DNA of 11,414 bases from positions 1 through 11,414 of the forward strand of contig NZ_JABBDR010000197.1 of the NCBI RefSeq assembly GCF_018854495.1. Reading direction: 5' to 3'. The stretch is from Acidithiobacillus ferruginosus (lineage in GTDB: Bacteria > Pseudomonadota > Gammaproteobacteria > Acidithiobacillales > Acidithiobacillaceae). The translations under genes were made by a program, and so were the position numbers. Under the pieces are notes generated by a model. It was not told the DNA's origin and did no database searches. It was given only the letters and a program-made list of their open reading frames with translations. Shown one piece after another: positions 1 to 7,448 of the stretch (within the stretch, counting starts at the first letter, position 1; every line of letters starts with the position of its first letter).

Positions 1-1076
1 GCAACTTCGCCGGCATATTCGATCACCACTTCGCGCAGCCCGGAACCCGCCAGTTGCCCCAGAACCAGTCCGAGCCGCTCTCCGAGATTGAGGTAGGGCT
101 GCAACAGCAGCAATTCCTCCTCTTTGACGGACGGCAGATTGACCGCATTCTGGACCACGCCGCGCAATAGATAGGCACTGATCTGCTCGGCCACCTGGAT
201 GGCGACATTGACCTGCGCCTCTTCGGTGGAAGCCCCGAGGTGCGGCGTACAGATGAAGTTGTCCAGTTCCAGCAAAGGATTGTCGCCATGCACCGGTTCC
301 TTGCAGAAAACATCCAGAGCCGCGGCGCGCAAGTGCCCGGATTTCAAGGCGTCGTACAGGGCTGCCTCATCCACGATGCAGCCACGTGCGGCATTCACCA
401 GAATGGCACCCGGCTTCATTTTGGCAAAGGTCTCGGCACGGAAAAGGTTACGGGTAGCATCCGTCAGCGGCGTATGGACCGTTAAAAAATCGGCATGGGC
501 CAGCAGCGTATCCATCTCCACCAGTTCCACGCCGAGATCGGCCGCACGGCTTTTGGAGAGGTAGGGATCGTAGGCGATGACCCGCATCCCCAGACCTTGG
601 GCACGGGCAATCACCAGCGAACCGATATTACCCGTGCCGATGACACCCAGGGTCTTCTGGTAGAGTTCGACCCCCTGGAAGCGGGATTTTTCCCACTGCC
701 CCGCCTTCAGGCTCATGGTGGCCTGGGGGATCATCCGTGCCGCCGCCATCATCAGGGCGATGGCATGCTCTGCGGTCGTCACCGTGTTGCCATAGGGGGT
801 ATTCATGACGATCACGCCGCGTTTGCTGGCCGCATGGATATCGACATTGTCCACGCCGATACCAGCTCGCCCCACCACCTTCAGGCGGCTGGCAGCGGCG
901 AGCACGTCGGCATCCACGTTGGTCGCCGAGCGTATCGCCAGACCATCGTACTGACCGATGATCGCGCAAAGTGCCTCTTTGCCCAGACCGGTTTTCACCT
1001 CCACGGCGATACCCCGTTCGTGAAATATTTCTACCGCACGTGCAGACATTTTATCGGCGATCAAAACGGTCGGCAT
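1..1076 (-). CDS. serA: D-3-phosphoglycerate dehydrogenase, C-terminus beyond the window edge
   Basis: This gene encodes the first enzyme of serine synthesis, which oxidises 3-phosphoglycerate to 3-phosphohydroxypyruvate with NAD+ in the cytosol. Reading from the ATG at 1076, 358 codons are visible before the frame runs off the left edge. The Rossmann motif GTGNIG is at residues 147-152. The catalytic Arg231 (in NAARG), Glu260 (in CKEP) and His279 (in TPHLGAS) are all present. After about residue 312 the chain continues into what looks like the intervening (ASB) domain of the long, roughly 525-residue SerA form, which normally ends in an ACT domain; that part is outside the window, so serine feedback cannot be judged. 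GAGGAG lies 7 bases before the ATG. The gene starts 11 bases after the serC stop, so the enzymes for steps one and two of the pathway are adjacent and probably co-transcribed. The family call is firm; the long-form call is inferred. Confidence 0.95.
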   Translation of the reverse strand, partial: MPTVLIADKMSARAVEIFHERGIAVEVKTGLGKEALCAIIGQYDGLAIRSATNVDADVLAAASRLKVVGRAGIGVDNVDIHAASKRGVIVMNTPYGNTVTTAEHAIALMMAAARMIPQATMSLKAGQWEKSRFQGVELYQKTLGVIGTGNIGSLVIARAQGLGMRVIAYDPYLSKSRAADLGVELVEMDTLLAHADFLTVHTPLTDATRNLFRAETFAKMKPGAILVNAARGCIVDEAALYDALKSGHLRAAALDVFCKEPVHGDNPLLELDNFICTPHLGASTEEAQVNVAIQVAEQISAYLLRGVVQNAVNLPSVKEEELLLLQPYLNLGERLGLVLGQLAGSGLREVVIEYAGEV

Positions 1077-1087
1077 GGTGGCGCTCC

Positions 1088-2176
1088 TCAACCGTGCTGG
1101 CGGGCGAAGTCCCGCAGGTAGTCCGCCAAGATCTGTACGCCAATCTCTGGCATCGCGTTGTAAATGGAGGCGCGCATGCCGCCTACCGAGCGGTGTCCCT
1201 TGAGCTGGATCATGCCATGGCTCCTGGCGCCCTTGAGAAAGGCTTCATCCATGGCCGCATCCGCCAGCGTAAAAGGCACATTCATGCGTGAGCGATTGCG
1301 GGTTTCCACCGGGTTGGCATAAAACCCACGGGATTCATCGATGGCGTCATAGAGCAACCGGGCCTTTCGCGCGTTGATCTCCGCCATCTTTTCAAGGCCG
1401 CCGAGCTGTTTGAGCCACTTGAAAACCAGGCCAGCGACATAGATGGCGAAGGTCGGCGGCGTATTATGCATGGATTCCTCTTTGGCATAGACGGCGTAAT
1501 CCAGCATGGTGGCTGTGTTTGCCGGTGCGTGGCCGATGAGGTCATCACGAACGATGACCAGGGTCAGTCCGGCGGGGCCGATATTTTTCTGCGCGCCGGC
1601 GTATATCAGACCGAAACGGCTGACATCCATGGGCTTGGAAAGAATATGGGAAGAGGCATCGCTGACCAGCGGAATATCGCCCAGATCCGGAATGAAATCG
1701 AACTCCACGCCGCCGATGGTTTCATTCCCGGTGATGTGCACATATGCAGTATCCGGGCTGACCTGCCAGTCCGCCTGCATGGGCACGTAGCTGGCGTGAC
1801 GATCCTCGTTGCTGGCGGCAATCTCCACCGCGGTAAAACGCCGCGCTTCCGCAATCGCTTTCTTGGACCAGATTCCCGTCTGTACATAGCTGGCCTTGCC
1901 ATGACCGCGCAGCAGGTTAAGCGGAACCATGGCGAATTGCAGCGTCGCTCCGCCCTGCAAAAACAAAATCTTGTAATTGGCCGGAATGTCCAGGAGATCG
2001 CGAATATCCTGTTCCGCCTCGGCGGCAATCTTCATGAATTCGGGACCACGATGGCTCATTTCCATGACCGACATGCCGCTGCCATGCCAATCCAGAAGCT
2101 CTGCCTGAACCTGTTCCAGAACCACGTGGGGCAAAACCGCGGGACCAGCGCTGAAATTAAAAATAGTTTGATTCAT
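1088..2176 (-). CDS. serC: Phosphoserine aminotransferase
   Basis: A PLP-dependent class V aminotransferase that converts 3-phosphohydroxypyruvate and glutamate to O-phosphoserine and 2-oxoglutarate; the same enzyme often serves pyridoxal phosphate synthesis. The protein is 362 residues, the usual family length. It opens with the characteristic FNFSAGPAVLP segment, carries GWS-type chemistry residues near 100-105 (TGIWS), and has the PLP-binding lysine at about Lys197 in AGAQKNIGPAG. The conserved arginine-rich C-terminal part (HRSVGGMRASIYNA) is intact. I chose the ATG at 2176 because the conserved N-terminus begins there; the open frame runs 19 codons further upstream but only into the gyrA 3' end. 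The gene starts 7 bases after the gyrA stop without a convincing Shine-Dalgarno sequence, which suggests that its translation depends on ribosomes finishing gyrA. serA follows directly. Confidence 0.96.
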   Translation of the reverse strand: MNQTIFNFSAGPAVLPHVVLEQVQAELLDWHGSGMSVMEMSHRGPEFMKIAAEAEQDIRDLLDIPANYKILFLQGGATLQFAMVPLNLLRGHGKASYVQTGIWSKKAIAEARRFTAVEIAASNEDRHASYVPMQADWQVSPDTAYVHITGNETIGGVEFDFIPDLGDIPLVSDASSHILSKPMDVSRFGLIYAGAQKNIGPAGLTLVIVRDDLIGHAPANTATMLDYAVYAKEESMHNTPPTFAIYVAGLVFKWLKQLGGLEKMAEINARKARLLYDAIDESRGFYANPVETRNRSRMNVPFTLADAAMDEAFLKGARSHGMIQLKGHRSVGGMRASIYNAMPEIGVQILADYLRDFARQHG

Positions 2177-2183
2177 AGTGCAT

Positions 2184-4721
2184 TTACTGGGGCAGATCGG
2201 TCTGCTCCCCCTCCTCTTCGTCCGTATCGGCAATCAATGCCAGTCCCGCGAGTTGTTCACCCTCGCCCAGATTAATCAAACGCACCCCCTGCGCATTCCG
2301 GCCGGTGCGGCGGATGCTGTTTACCGCGATACGAATCAGGGTGCCGTGGTCGGAGACCAGCATCAACTCGTCCCGCTCCGTTACCGCCAGCGCGCCCACC
2401 ACGTCGCCATTACGCTCGTTGGTCTGGATGGCAATGACGCCCTTCCCGCCCCGGTTGGTGCGGCGGTATTCGTCCACTTTCGTCAATTTACCGTAACCAT
2501 TGGCCGTAGTGGTAAGGATCACCTGACTGGAGTCCACCCACTGTGCCGAAATCACCCGATCATTCTCTTCCAGACTGATACCGCGCACGCCCCGGGCATT
2601 GCGACCCATGGCCCGAACCTTCGCCTCGGGGAAGCGCACCGCCATGCCGTGCCGGGTAAAGAGCATGAACTCGCGCTGCCCGTCGGAGAGGCCAACGGCG
2701 ACCAGACGATCACCGGGATCCAGGTTGATGGCATTGATCCCCTGACTACGCGGGCGGGAATACTCCATGACCGGTGTCTTTTTGACGACGCCCAGGGAGG
2801 TAACCATGCAGACAAACTGGCCCTCGGTAAAGTCACGCACCGGCAGCACGGCGGTGATGCGCTCCGTGGGCGCCAGCGACAGCATGTTGACGATGGGCTT
2901 GCCCTTGGCGCCACGACCTGCCTGCGGCAACTGATACACCTTTTGCCAGAAGACTTTACCGAGATTGCTGAAGAACAAACAATAGGCATGGGTCGAAGCG
3001 CAGAACATGCGTTCGACAAAGTCTTCTTCTTTGGTGGTGGTGGCCATCTTGCCCTTGCCGCCCCGTCTCTGGGCATTGAAGACCGTCACCGGCTGCGCCT
3101 TGATATAACCGGCGTGGGTGAAGGTCACCACCATTTCCTCTTCGGTAATCAGATCTTCCGTCGAAATATCACCGGTATCCGCCACGATCTCGCTGCGCCG
3201 GGCATCCCCGTATTGATCGCGGATGGCCACTAGCTCTTCGCGGATGACCTCCATGAGCCGGGTCTTCGAGCCGAGAATCTCCAGCAACTCGCGGATGCGA
3301 TCCAGCAAGGCCAGATATTCATCGCGGATTTTGTCCTGCTCCAGCCCCGTCAGACGGTGCAAACGCAAATCGAGAATGGCCTGGGCCTGCAACTCGGACA
3401 GGTGATATCCGTCCGCGTGCATCCCCTCCGAGGGTTCGCCACGTTCGACCAGCAGCGCCGCGACCATGCCCGGCTCCCAGGACTTCGCCAGCATCTGCGC
3501 CTTGGCTTCTGCCGGGCTGGCCGCCGCCCGGATCAGGCTGATGAGCGGGTCCAGATTGACCAGCGCCACCGCCAGGCCTTCCAGGATATGGGCGCGATCG
3601 CGTGCCTTCTTCAGCTCGAAGACGGTGCGCCGGGTGACCACCTCGCGGCGATGCTGGATGAAGGCCTGCAGCAGATCGCGCAGACCGAGGGTCCGCGGTG
3701 CCCCGTCCAGCAGCGCCACCATATTGATATTGAACACGCTCTGCATGACCGTGTGCTGGTAAAGATTATTCAGCACCACATCGGCATTGGCATCCCGTTT
3801 GAGTTCAATGGCGATACGCATACCCGATTTGTCGGACTCGTCGCGCAGGTCACTGATGCCTTCCAGACGCTTTTCCTTGACCATCTCGGCGATGCGCTCG
3901 ATGAGCTTGGCCTTGTTCACCTGATAGGGCAGTTCGGTGACGATGATGCTCTGCCGGTTGGATTTTTTGTCCGTCTCGAACTCGCAGCGCGCGCGCATGA
4001 CCACGCGGCCCCGCCCGGTGCGGTAGGCTTCGATACTGCCGGCACGGCCATGAATGAAGCCCGCCGTCGGGAAATCCGGCGCCGGGATCAAGGTAAACAG
4101 GTCTTCATCCGGAGTCTCGGGATCATCCACCAGCGCCAGACAGGCACTGATCACTTCCGTCAGATTGTGGGGCGGGATATTGGTCGCCATACCGACGGCG
4201 ATGCCCGCCGAGCCATTGATCAGCAGATTGGGGATACGCGCTGGCATGACCAGCGGTTCCATCTCCTTCTCATCGTAGTTGGGGCCGAAATCAACGGTCT
4301 CCTTTTCCAGATCCGCCAGCATCTCGTGGGCAATGCGGGACATGCGCACTTCGGTGTAGCGCATGGCGGCGGGGCTGTCGCCATCCACGGAACCAAAGTT
4401 ACCCTGCCCGTCGATGAGCGGGTAGCGCATGGAAAAGTCCTGCGCCATCCGCACCATCGTGTCATAGACGGCGGTGTCGCCGTGGGGATGGTATTTACCG
4501 ATGACATCACCGACGACACGCGCCGACTTCTTATAGGGCTTATTCCAGTCGTTGCTCATCTCGTGCATGGCGAAGAGCACACGACGATGCACTGGCTTGA
4601 GGCCGTCGCGGGCGTCCGGCAGGGCACGACCGACGATCACGCTCATGGCGTAATCGAGGTAGGACTGGCGCATCTCCTTTTCGAGACTGACAGGAATGGT
4701 TTCTTTGGCGAATTCGATCAT
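2184..4721 (-). CDS. gyrA: DNA gyrase subunit A
   Basis: The breakage-reunion subunit of the type IIA topoisomerase that introduces negative supercoils; it works as an A2B2 tetramer with GyrB. The protein is 845 residues, close to the usual 850-875. The N-terminal winged-helix domain holds the catalytic Tyr122 in AAMRYTEVR, numbered as in E. coli. The quinolone-resistance region reads [17 protein letters not shown], with Thr83 where E. coli has Ser and Asp87 retained. The GyrA box QRRGGKG is at 551-557, which distinguishes it from ParC, and is followed by the six-bladed C-terminal DNA-wrapping domain. The protein ends in an acidic tail ([11 protein letters not shown]). The ATG at 4721 matches the conserved N-terminus; the only purine-rich stretch, AGGGG, is about 14 bases upstream, so the start is less well supported by an RBS than by homology. 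The mtnA stop is 56 bases upstream and serC begins 7 bases downstream. Confidence 0.98.
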   Translation of the reverse strand: MIEFAKETIPVSLEKEMRQSYLDYAMSVIVGRALPDARDGLKPVHRRVLFAMHEMSNDWNKPYKKSARVVGDVIGKYHPHGDTAVYDTMVRMAQDFSMRYPLIDGQGNFGSVDGDSPAAMRYTEVRMSRIAHEMLADLEKETVDFGPNYDEKEMEPLVMPARIPNLLINGSAGIAVGMATNIPPHNLTEVISACLALVDDPETPDEDLFTLIPAPDFPTAGFIHGRAGSIEAYRTGRGRVVMRARCEFETDKKSNRQSIIVTELPYQVNKAKLIERIAEMVKEKRLEGISDLRDESDKSGMRIAIELKRDANADVVLNNLYQHTVMQSVFNINMVALLDGAPRTLGLRDLLQAFIQHRREVVTRRTVFELKKARDRAHILEGLAVALVNLDPLISLIRAAASPAEAKAQMLAKSWEPGMVAALLVERGEPSEGMHADGYHLSELQAQAILDLRLHRLTGLEQDKIRDEYLALLDRIRELLEILGSKTRLMEVIREELVAIRDQYGDARRSEIVADTGDISTEDLITEEEMVVTFTHAGYIKAQPVTVFNAQRRGGKGKMATTTKEEDFVERMFCASTHAYCLFFSNLGKVFWQKVYQLPQAGRGAKGKPIVNMLSLAPTERITAVLPVRDFTEGQFVCMVTSLGVVKKTPVMEYSRPRSQGINAINLDPGDRLVAVGLSDGQREFMLFTRHGMAVRFPEAKVRAMGRNARGVRGISLEENDRVISAQWVDSSQVILTTTANGYGKLTKVDEYRRTNRGGKGVIAIQTNERNGDVVGALAVTERDELMLVSDHGTLIRIAVNSIRRTGRNAQGVRLINLGEGEQLAGLALIADTDEEEGEQTDLPQ

Positions 4722-4777
4722 GTGGAGACTGAGTACCCCTGATTATTTTTTCAACACGGCATTATGCCACAGCGGGG

Positions 4778-5830
4778 CTAAGCCTGCATGTGGCCAGCGG
4801 CTAGCGCCTGGAGCGCCACCGGAAACCCTGGGCGCGCCACGCCGCGCTCGGTGATAATGGCGGTGATCAGACTGGCGGGGGTGACATCAAAGGCCGGATT
4901 GCGTACTTCGACACCTTCTGGTGCCACCGCATGGCCCGCACACTGCTGCACCTCGGCGGCGGGGCGCTCTTCGATGACGATGCCGCCGCCATCGGGCATG
5001 GCGAAATCCACCGTACTCAATGGCGCCGCGACATAGAAAGGAATCTGATGATATTGCGCCAATACGGCGAGGCTGTAGGTGCCAATTTTGTTCGCCGTGT
5101 CGCCATTGGCGGCAATGCGGTCAGCACCAACGATCACCGCATGGATCAGGCCTTGCTGCATCAGATAGGCCGCGGCGCTGTCGGCATGGAGATGAAAGGG
5201 AATACCTTCCTGCTGCAACTCCCAGGCGGTGAGGCGCGCGCCCTGCAGCCAAGGCCTGGTTTCGTCAGCATAGATATGGAGCTGCTTACCCGCAGAAATC
5301 CCTGCACGAATCACGCCCAGTGCCGTGCCGTATCCACCGGTCGCCAGACTGCCCGTATTGCAATGGGTGAGAATGCCACCCTCCGCCGGCAGGAGCTCCG
5401 CGCCATAACGGCCCATACGCTGGTTATCGGCGATATCGTCTCGGAGCAAGTCATGAGCGGCCTGTAAAAGCGCGGCAACGGCCTGCCCCGCGGTAGACGC
5501 CGATTGCGCCAATGCCAGTTGCCGGTCTGTCGCCCAGGCGAGATTCACCGCGGTCGGTCGTGCCGCCTTGATCTCGTCGGCGGCACTCAGCAGGCGTGCC
5601 TGCCAGTCCGCATGTGTGCTCGCCTCGCGCACGGCCAGTGCCATGGCATAAGCGGCGGTAATGCCGATTGCCGGCGCACCACGCACTACCATCTGCCGAA
5701 TCGCTACCGCCACCGCACGATAATCACTGAGCTTCAACCAGGTTTCCTGCTGCGGCAACAGCCTTTGATCGAGAAGGCAGAGCTGACCCTCCTCCCAACG
5801 GATGGCACGAATTTGGTCGGCACTGGACAC
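4778..5830 (-). CDS. mtnA: S-methyl-5-thioribose-1-phosphate isomerase
   Basis: This enzyme isomerises 5-methylthioribose-1-phosphate to methylthioribulose-1-phosphate, a step in recycling the methylthioadenosine left by polyamine and SAM metabolism. From the GTG at 5830 the protein is 350 residues, the usual length for the eIF2B-alpha/MtnA family. Family landmarks are RGAPAIGITAAYA (50-62), the catalytic Cys157 in THCNTG, YADETRPWLQGARLTAWEL (188 on) and the catalytic Asp237 in GADRIAANGDTANKIGTY. The frame is open for 66 more codons upstream, but those codons match nothing in the family and cross the promoter region. The GTG is preceded at once by a strong GAGGAGGA, and the family-like sequence (DQIRAIRW) starts four residues after it. 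The gene is divergent from the rlmI-like gene and followed by gyrA 56 bases later. None of the other methionine-salvage genes is nearby, so where its product goes cannot be said. Confidence 0.95.
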   Translation of the reverse strand: MSSADQIRAIRWEEGQLCLLDQRLLPQQETWLKLSDYRAVAVAIRQMVVRGAPAIGITAAYAMALAVREASTHADWQARLLSAADEIKAARPTAVNLAWATDRQLALAQSASTAGQAVAALLQAAHDLLRDDIADNQRMGRYGAELLPAEGGILTHCNTGSLATGGYGTALGVIRAGISAGKQLHIYADETRPWLQGARLTAWELQQEGIPFHLHADSAAAYLMQQGLIHAVIVGADRIAANGDTANKIGTYSLAVLAQYHQIPFYVAAPLSTVDFAMPDGGGIVIEERPAAEVQQCAGHAVAPEGVEVRNPAFDVTPASLITAIITERGVARPGFPVALQALAAGHMQA

Positions 5831-5833
5831 ATA

Positions 5834-5841
5834 TCCTCCTC
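5834..5841 (-). promoter_or_regulatory. Strong Shine-Dalgarno fixing the GTG start of mtnA
   Basis: The minus strand reads GAGGAGGATAT followed by GTG at 5830. The GGAGG core lies 4 bases before the start, slightly close but an excellent anti-16S match. It decides the start: no in-frame ATG exists near the conserved N-terminus. The ATG overlapping the GTG (5832-5830) is in another frame and leads to no family-like protein. Confidence 0.8.
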
Positions 5842-5891
5842 GGCAAGATATCAGGTCAGTCGGGAGCGGAACACCGCAGTATGGTGTGCTC

Positions 5892-5920
5892 AATATACGG
5901 GCAGTTGAAAAGTCTGTAAA
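5892..5920 (-). promoter_or_regulatory. Sigma-70-type promoter for mtnA and probably the downstream operon
   Basis: The minus strand has TTTACA (5920-5915), a 17-base spacer and TATATT (5897-5892). Each hexamer differs from consensus at one position, and the spacing is optimal. Transcription should begin near 5885, giving a leader of about 55 bases before the mtnA GTG. It is the only convincing minus-strand promoter in this 154-base divergent region. Because the next three genes follow with gaps of 56, 7 and 11 bases and no terminator, it could drive mtnA-gyrA-serC-serA. gyrA may also have a weaker promoter of its own in the mtnA 3' end, which I could not pin down. Confidence 0.65.
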
Positions 5921-5984
5921 ATGCGCCGGAACGTCCAGACCCCATGCTTCCGGGGCACTCCCGCTTTCACCATCAGGTCCACTC

Positions 5985-7208
5985 ATGTCTTCTGCCAGCC
6001 CATACCCCGTCCTTCGCCTGCGTCCCAAGGAGGATCGCCGCCTCCGCGCCGGTCATCTATGGGTCTACAGCAACGAAATCGATGTCCAGAAAACCCCGCT
6101 CACCGCCGTCACTCCAGGCAGCGTCTGCCGGATGGAAGACGCCCAGGGCAAGGCCCTGGGGCTCGCCCACGTCAATCCCCATACCCTGCTCTGTGCGCGC
6201 CTGTTGAGCCGTGACCCCCATGTCAGCATCGACGAGGGCTTTTATCGCACCCGCTTACAGCAGGCTTTGCGGATGCGGGAGCGTCTGTTCACTGCGCCTT
6301 TTTATCGCCTGGTGCATGGTGAAGGCGATGGTTTGCCGGGCCTGGTCATCGACCGCTATGAGGACCATCTGGTGCTGCAGGCAGGTAGTCTCGGCATGGA
6401 TCGCGATTTGCCTCTGATCACGGCGGCTTTGCAGGGTCTGCTGCGCCCGGCGGGCATTTTGCTGAAGGCCAGCGGCGCGGCGCGGCGATTGGAAGGGTTG
6501 GAAGACCGCGTCGAAGTCCTTTTCGGGCATATCCCGGAGCGGCTGGAGGTTTGGGAAAACGACTGCCTGTTCCAGGTTGACCCGCGCGGCGGGCAAAAAA
6601 CCGGCTGGTTTTATGACCATCGCGCCAATCGCCGCCGCTTGCGGGACTTTGCCCAAGGGCGCCGGGTGCTGGACTGCTTCGCCTATCTCGGTGGCTTTGC
6701 CATCCCCCTGGCCAAGGCCGGGGCAAGCGCCGTCACCGCTGTGGACAGTTCGGCACCGGCCCTGGCGATCCTCGAAGAAAACGCCCGACGCAACGAGGTT
6801 GAGGGCTTGCGCAGCATTCACGGCGACGCTATGGAAACGCTGCACCATTTGCGCGACCGCGGTGAGCAGTTCGATCTCATCGTCCTGGACCCCCCGGCCC
6901 TGATTAAATCGAAGAAGGATTTCAAGGAAGGCAGCATCGCCTATCGCCGTTTCAACGACATGGCCATGCGCCTGCTGACCCCCGGCGGCATCCTGTTCTC
7001 GGCGTCCTGCTCGCATCATCTGAGCCGGGAAACACTGCTCAGCCAGATCGCTTTTGCCGCCCAGCGTGGGGACTACCAGATCATCGGTGAAGGCAGTCAG
7101 GATATGGATCACCCCGTTCACCCGGCGGTGCCGGAAAGCAACTACCTCAAGGGCTTCTTCATCCACCGTCGGGAAGAGTTACCCGAAGAGGCTGAAAAGA
7201 CCGTCTGA
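5985..7208 (+). CDS. rlmI: RlmI-like class I SAM-dependent 23S rRNA (cytosine-C5) methyltransferase
   Basis: The family methylates C5 of a cytosine in 23S rRNA (C1962 in E. coli) using S-adenosylmethionine. The 407-residue protein is close to the usual 396. An N-terminal PUA-type RNA-binding domain spans about residues 8-85 (LRLRPKEDRRLRAGHLWVYS). The central region follows with VHGEGDGLPGLVIDRY (110-125) and QKTGWFYDHRANR (204-216). SAM motif I is VLDCFAYLGGF (228-238), motif IV is VLDPPA (300-305), and Cys342 in SCSHH is the likely catalytic cysteine. The C-terminal DHPVHPAVPESNYLKGF block matches the family ending. The ATG at 5985 was chosen because the PUA homology starts seven residues later and AGG lies 8 bases upstream; the frame stays open upstream but antisense to mtnA. 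The gene is divergent from mtnA and lies 58 bases before tRNA-Thr. The subfamily is fairly sure; the exact target base is inferred. Confidence 0.88.
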   Translation: MSSASPYPVLRLRPKEDRRLRAGHLWVYSNEIDVQKTPLTAVTPGSVCRMEDAQGKALGLAHVNPHTLLCARLLSRDPHVSIDEGFYRTRLQQALRMRERLFTAPFYRLVHGEGDGLPGLVIDRYEDHLVLQAGSLGMDRDLPLITAALQGLLRPAGILLKASGAARRLEGLEDRVEVLFGHIPERLEVWENDCLFQVDPRGGQKTGWFYDHRANRRRLRDFAQGRRVLDCFAYLGGFAIPLAKAGASAVTAVDSSAPALAILEENARRNEVEGLRSIHGDAMETLHHLRDRGEQFDLIVLDPPALIKSKKDFKEGSIAYRRFNDMAMRLLTPGGILFSASCSHHLSRETLLSQIAFAAQRGDYQIIGEGSQDMDHPVHPAVPESNYLKGFFIHRREELPEEAEKTV

Positions 7209-7228
7209 TCACCAAGCGCGGTGGATTC

Positions 7229-7257
7229 TTGTCGCCATGCCCGGTGACAGGTACAAT
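7229..7257 (+). promoter_or_regulatory. Promoter of tRNA-Thr
   Basis: TTGTCG (7229-7234), a 17-base spacer and TACAAT (7252-7257) form a good sigma-70-type promoter. Expected initiation is at about 7263-7265, only 2-4 bases before the mature tRNA 5' end at 7267. A short leader of this kind is common for single tRNA genes. It lies between the rlmI-like stop and the tRNA, so the tRNA need not depend on read-through. Confidence 0.75.
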
Positions 7258-7266
7258 CGCGCCCAC

Positions 7267-7342
7267 GCCGGCGTAGCTCAGTTGGTAGAGCAACCGATTC
7301 GTAATCGGTAGGTCGGAGGTTCGACTCCTCTTGCCGGCACCA
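7267..7342 (+). tRNA. tRNA-Thr, anticodon CGT
   Basis: A complete cloverleaf with the CCA end encoded. The acceptor arms are GCCGGCG (7267-7273) and TGCCGGC (7332-7338), with one G-T pair. The D arm is GCTC/GAGC around AGTTGGTA. The anticodon stem ACCGA/TCGGT encloses the loop TTCGTAA, with anticodon CGT at 7300-7302, reading ACG threonine codons. The variable loop is AGGTC. The T arm is GGAGG/CCTCT around TTCGACT, and A-CCA ends at 7342. It is a single gene with its own promoter just upstream and a terminator just downstream. No attachment site or integrase is next to it, so this tRNA end does not look used for integration within the window. Confidence 0.97.
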
Positions 7343-7383
7343 TAAAAACAAGCACCGGGCTTAACGGCCAGGTGCTTTATTTG
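7343..7383. terminator. Bidirectional intrinsic terminator between tRNA-Thr and lon
   Basis: The 7-base stem AAGCACC (7350-7356) / GGTGCTT (7371-7377) extends inward by GGC/GCC pairing after one mismatch, with a loop of about 6 bases. On the plus strand it is followed by TATTTG, a weak T tract that would end the tRNA transcript. On the minus strand it is followed by GTTTTTATGG, a better tract that would end the hsp20-lon transcript. The two convergent units therefore appear to share it. Confidence 0.75.
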
Positions 7384-7403
7384 TGCCCGACGGACTTTCC
7401 GGA

Positions 7404-7421
7404 CCATCCGCATCCGGATGG
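7404..7421. repeat. Perfect 7-base hairpin downstream of lon
   Basis: CCATCCG (7404-7410) and CGGATGG (7415-7421) are exact inverse complements around the 4-base loop CATC. There is no T tract on either side, so it is not an intrinsic terminator by itself. It lies in the 3' untranslated part of the lon transcript, between the lon stop and the terminator, and may only stabilise that RNA end. No function is claimed. Confidence 0.5.
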
Positions 7422-7448
7422 CAAGACCTGTAACACGACTCAGATACC

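Noticed and set aside
2178..4742. Long plus-strand open frames opposite gyrA
   Set aside because: They are high-GC shadow frames of gyrA codon use, with no RBS and no family resemblance.
4722..4777. Possible gyrA promoter in the gap after mtnA (TTGAAA, CATAAT)
   Set aside because: The two hexamers are in the wrong order and spacing to work together, and CATAAT has no good -35.
7267..7342. tRNA-Thr 3' end as an integration site
   Set aside because: No partial duplicate of the tRNA 3' end and no integrase were seen in the window.
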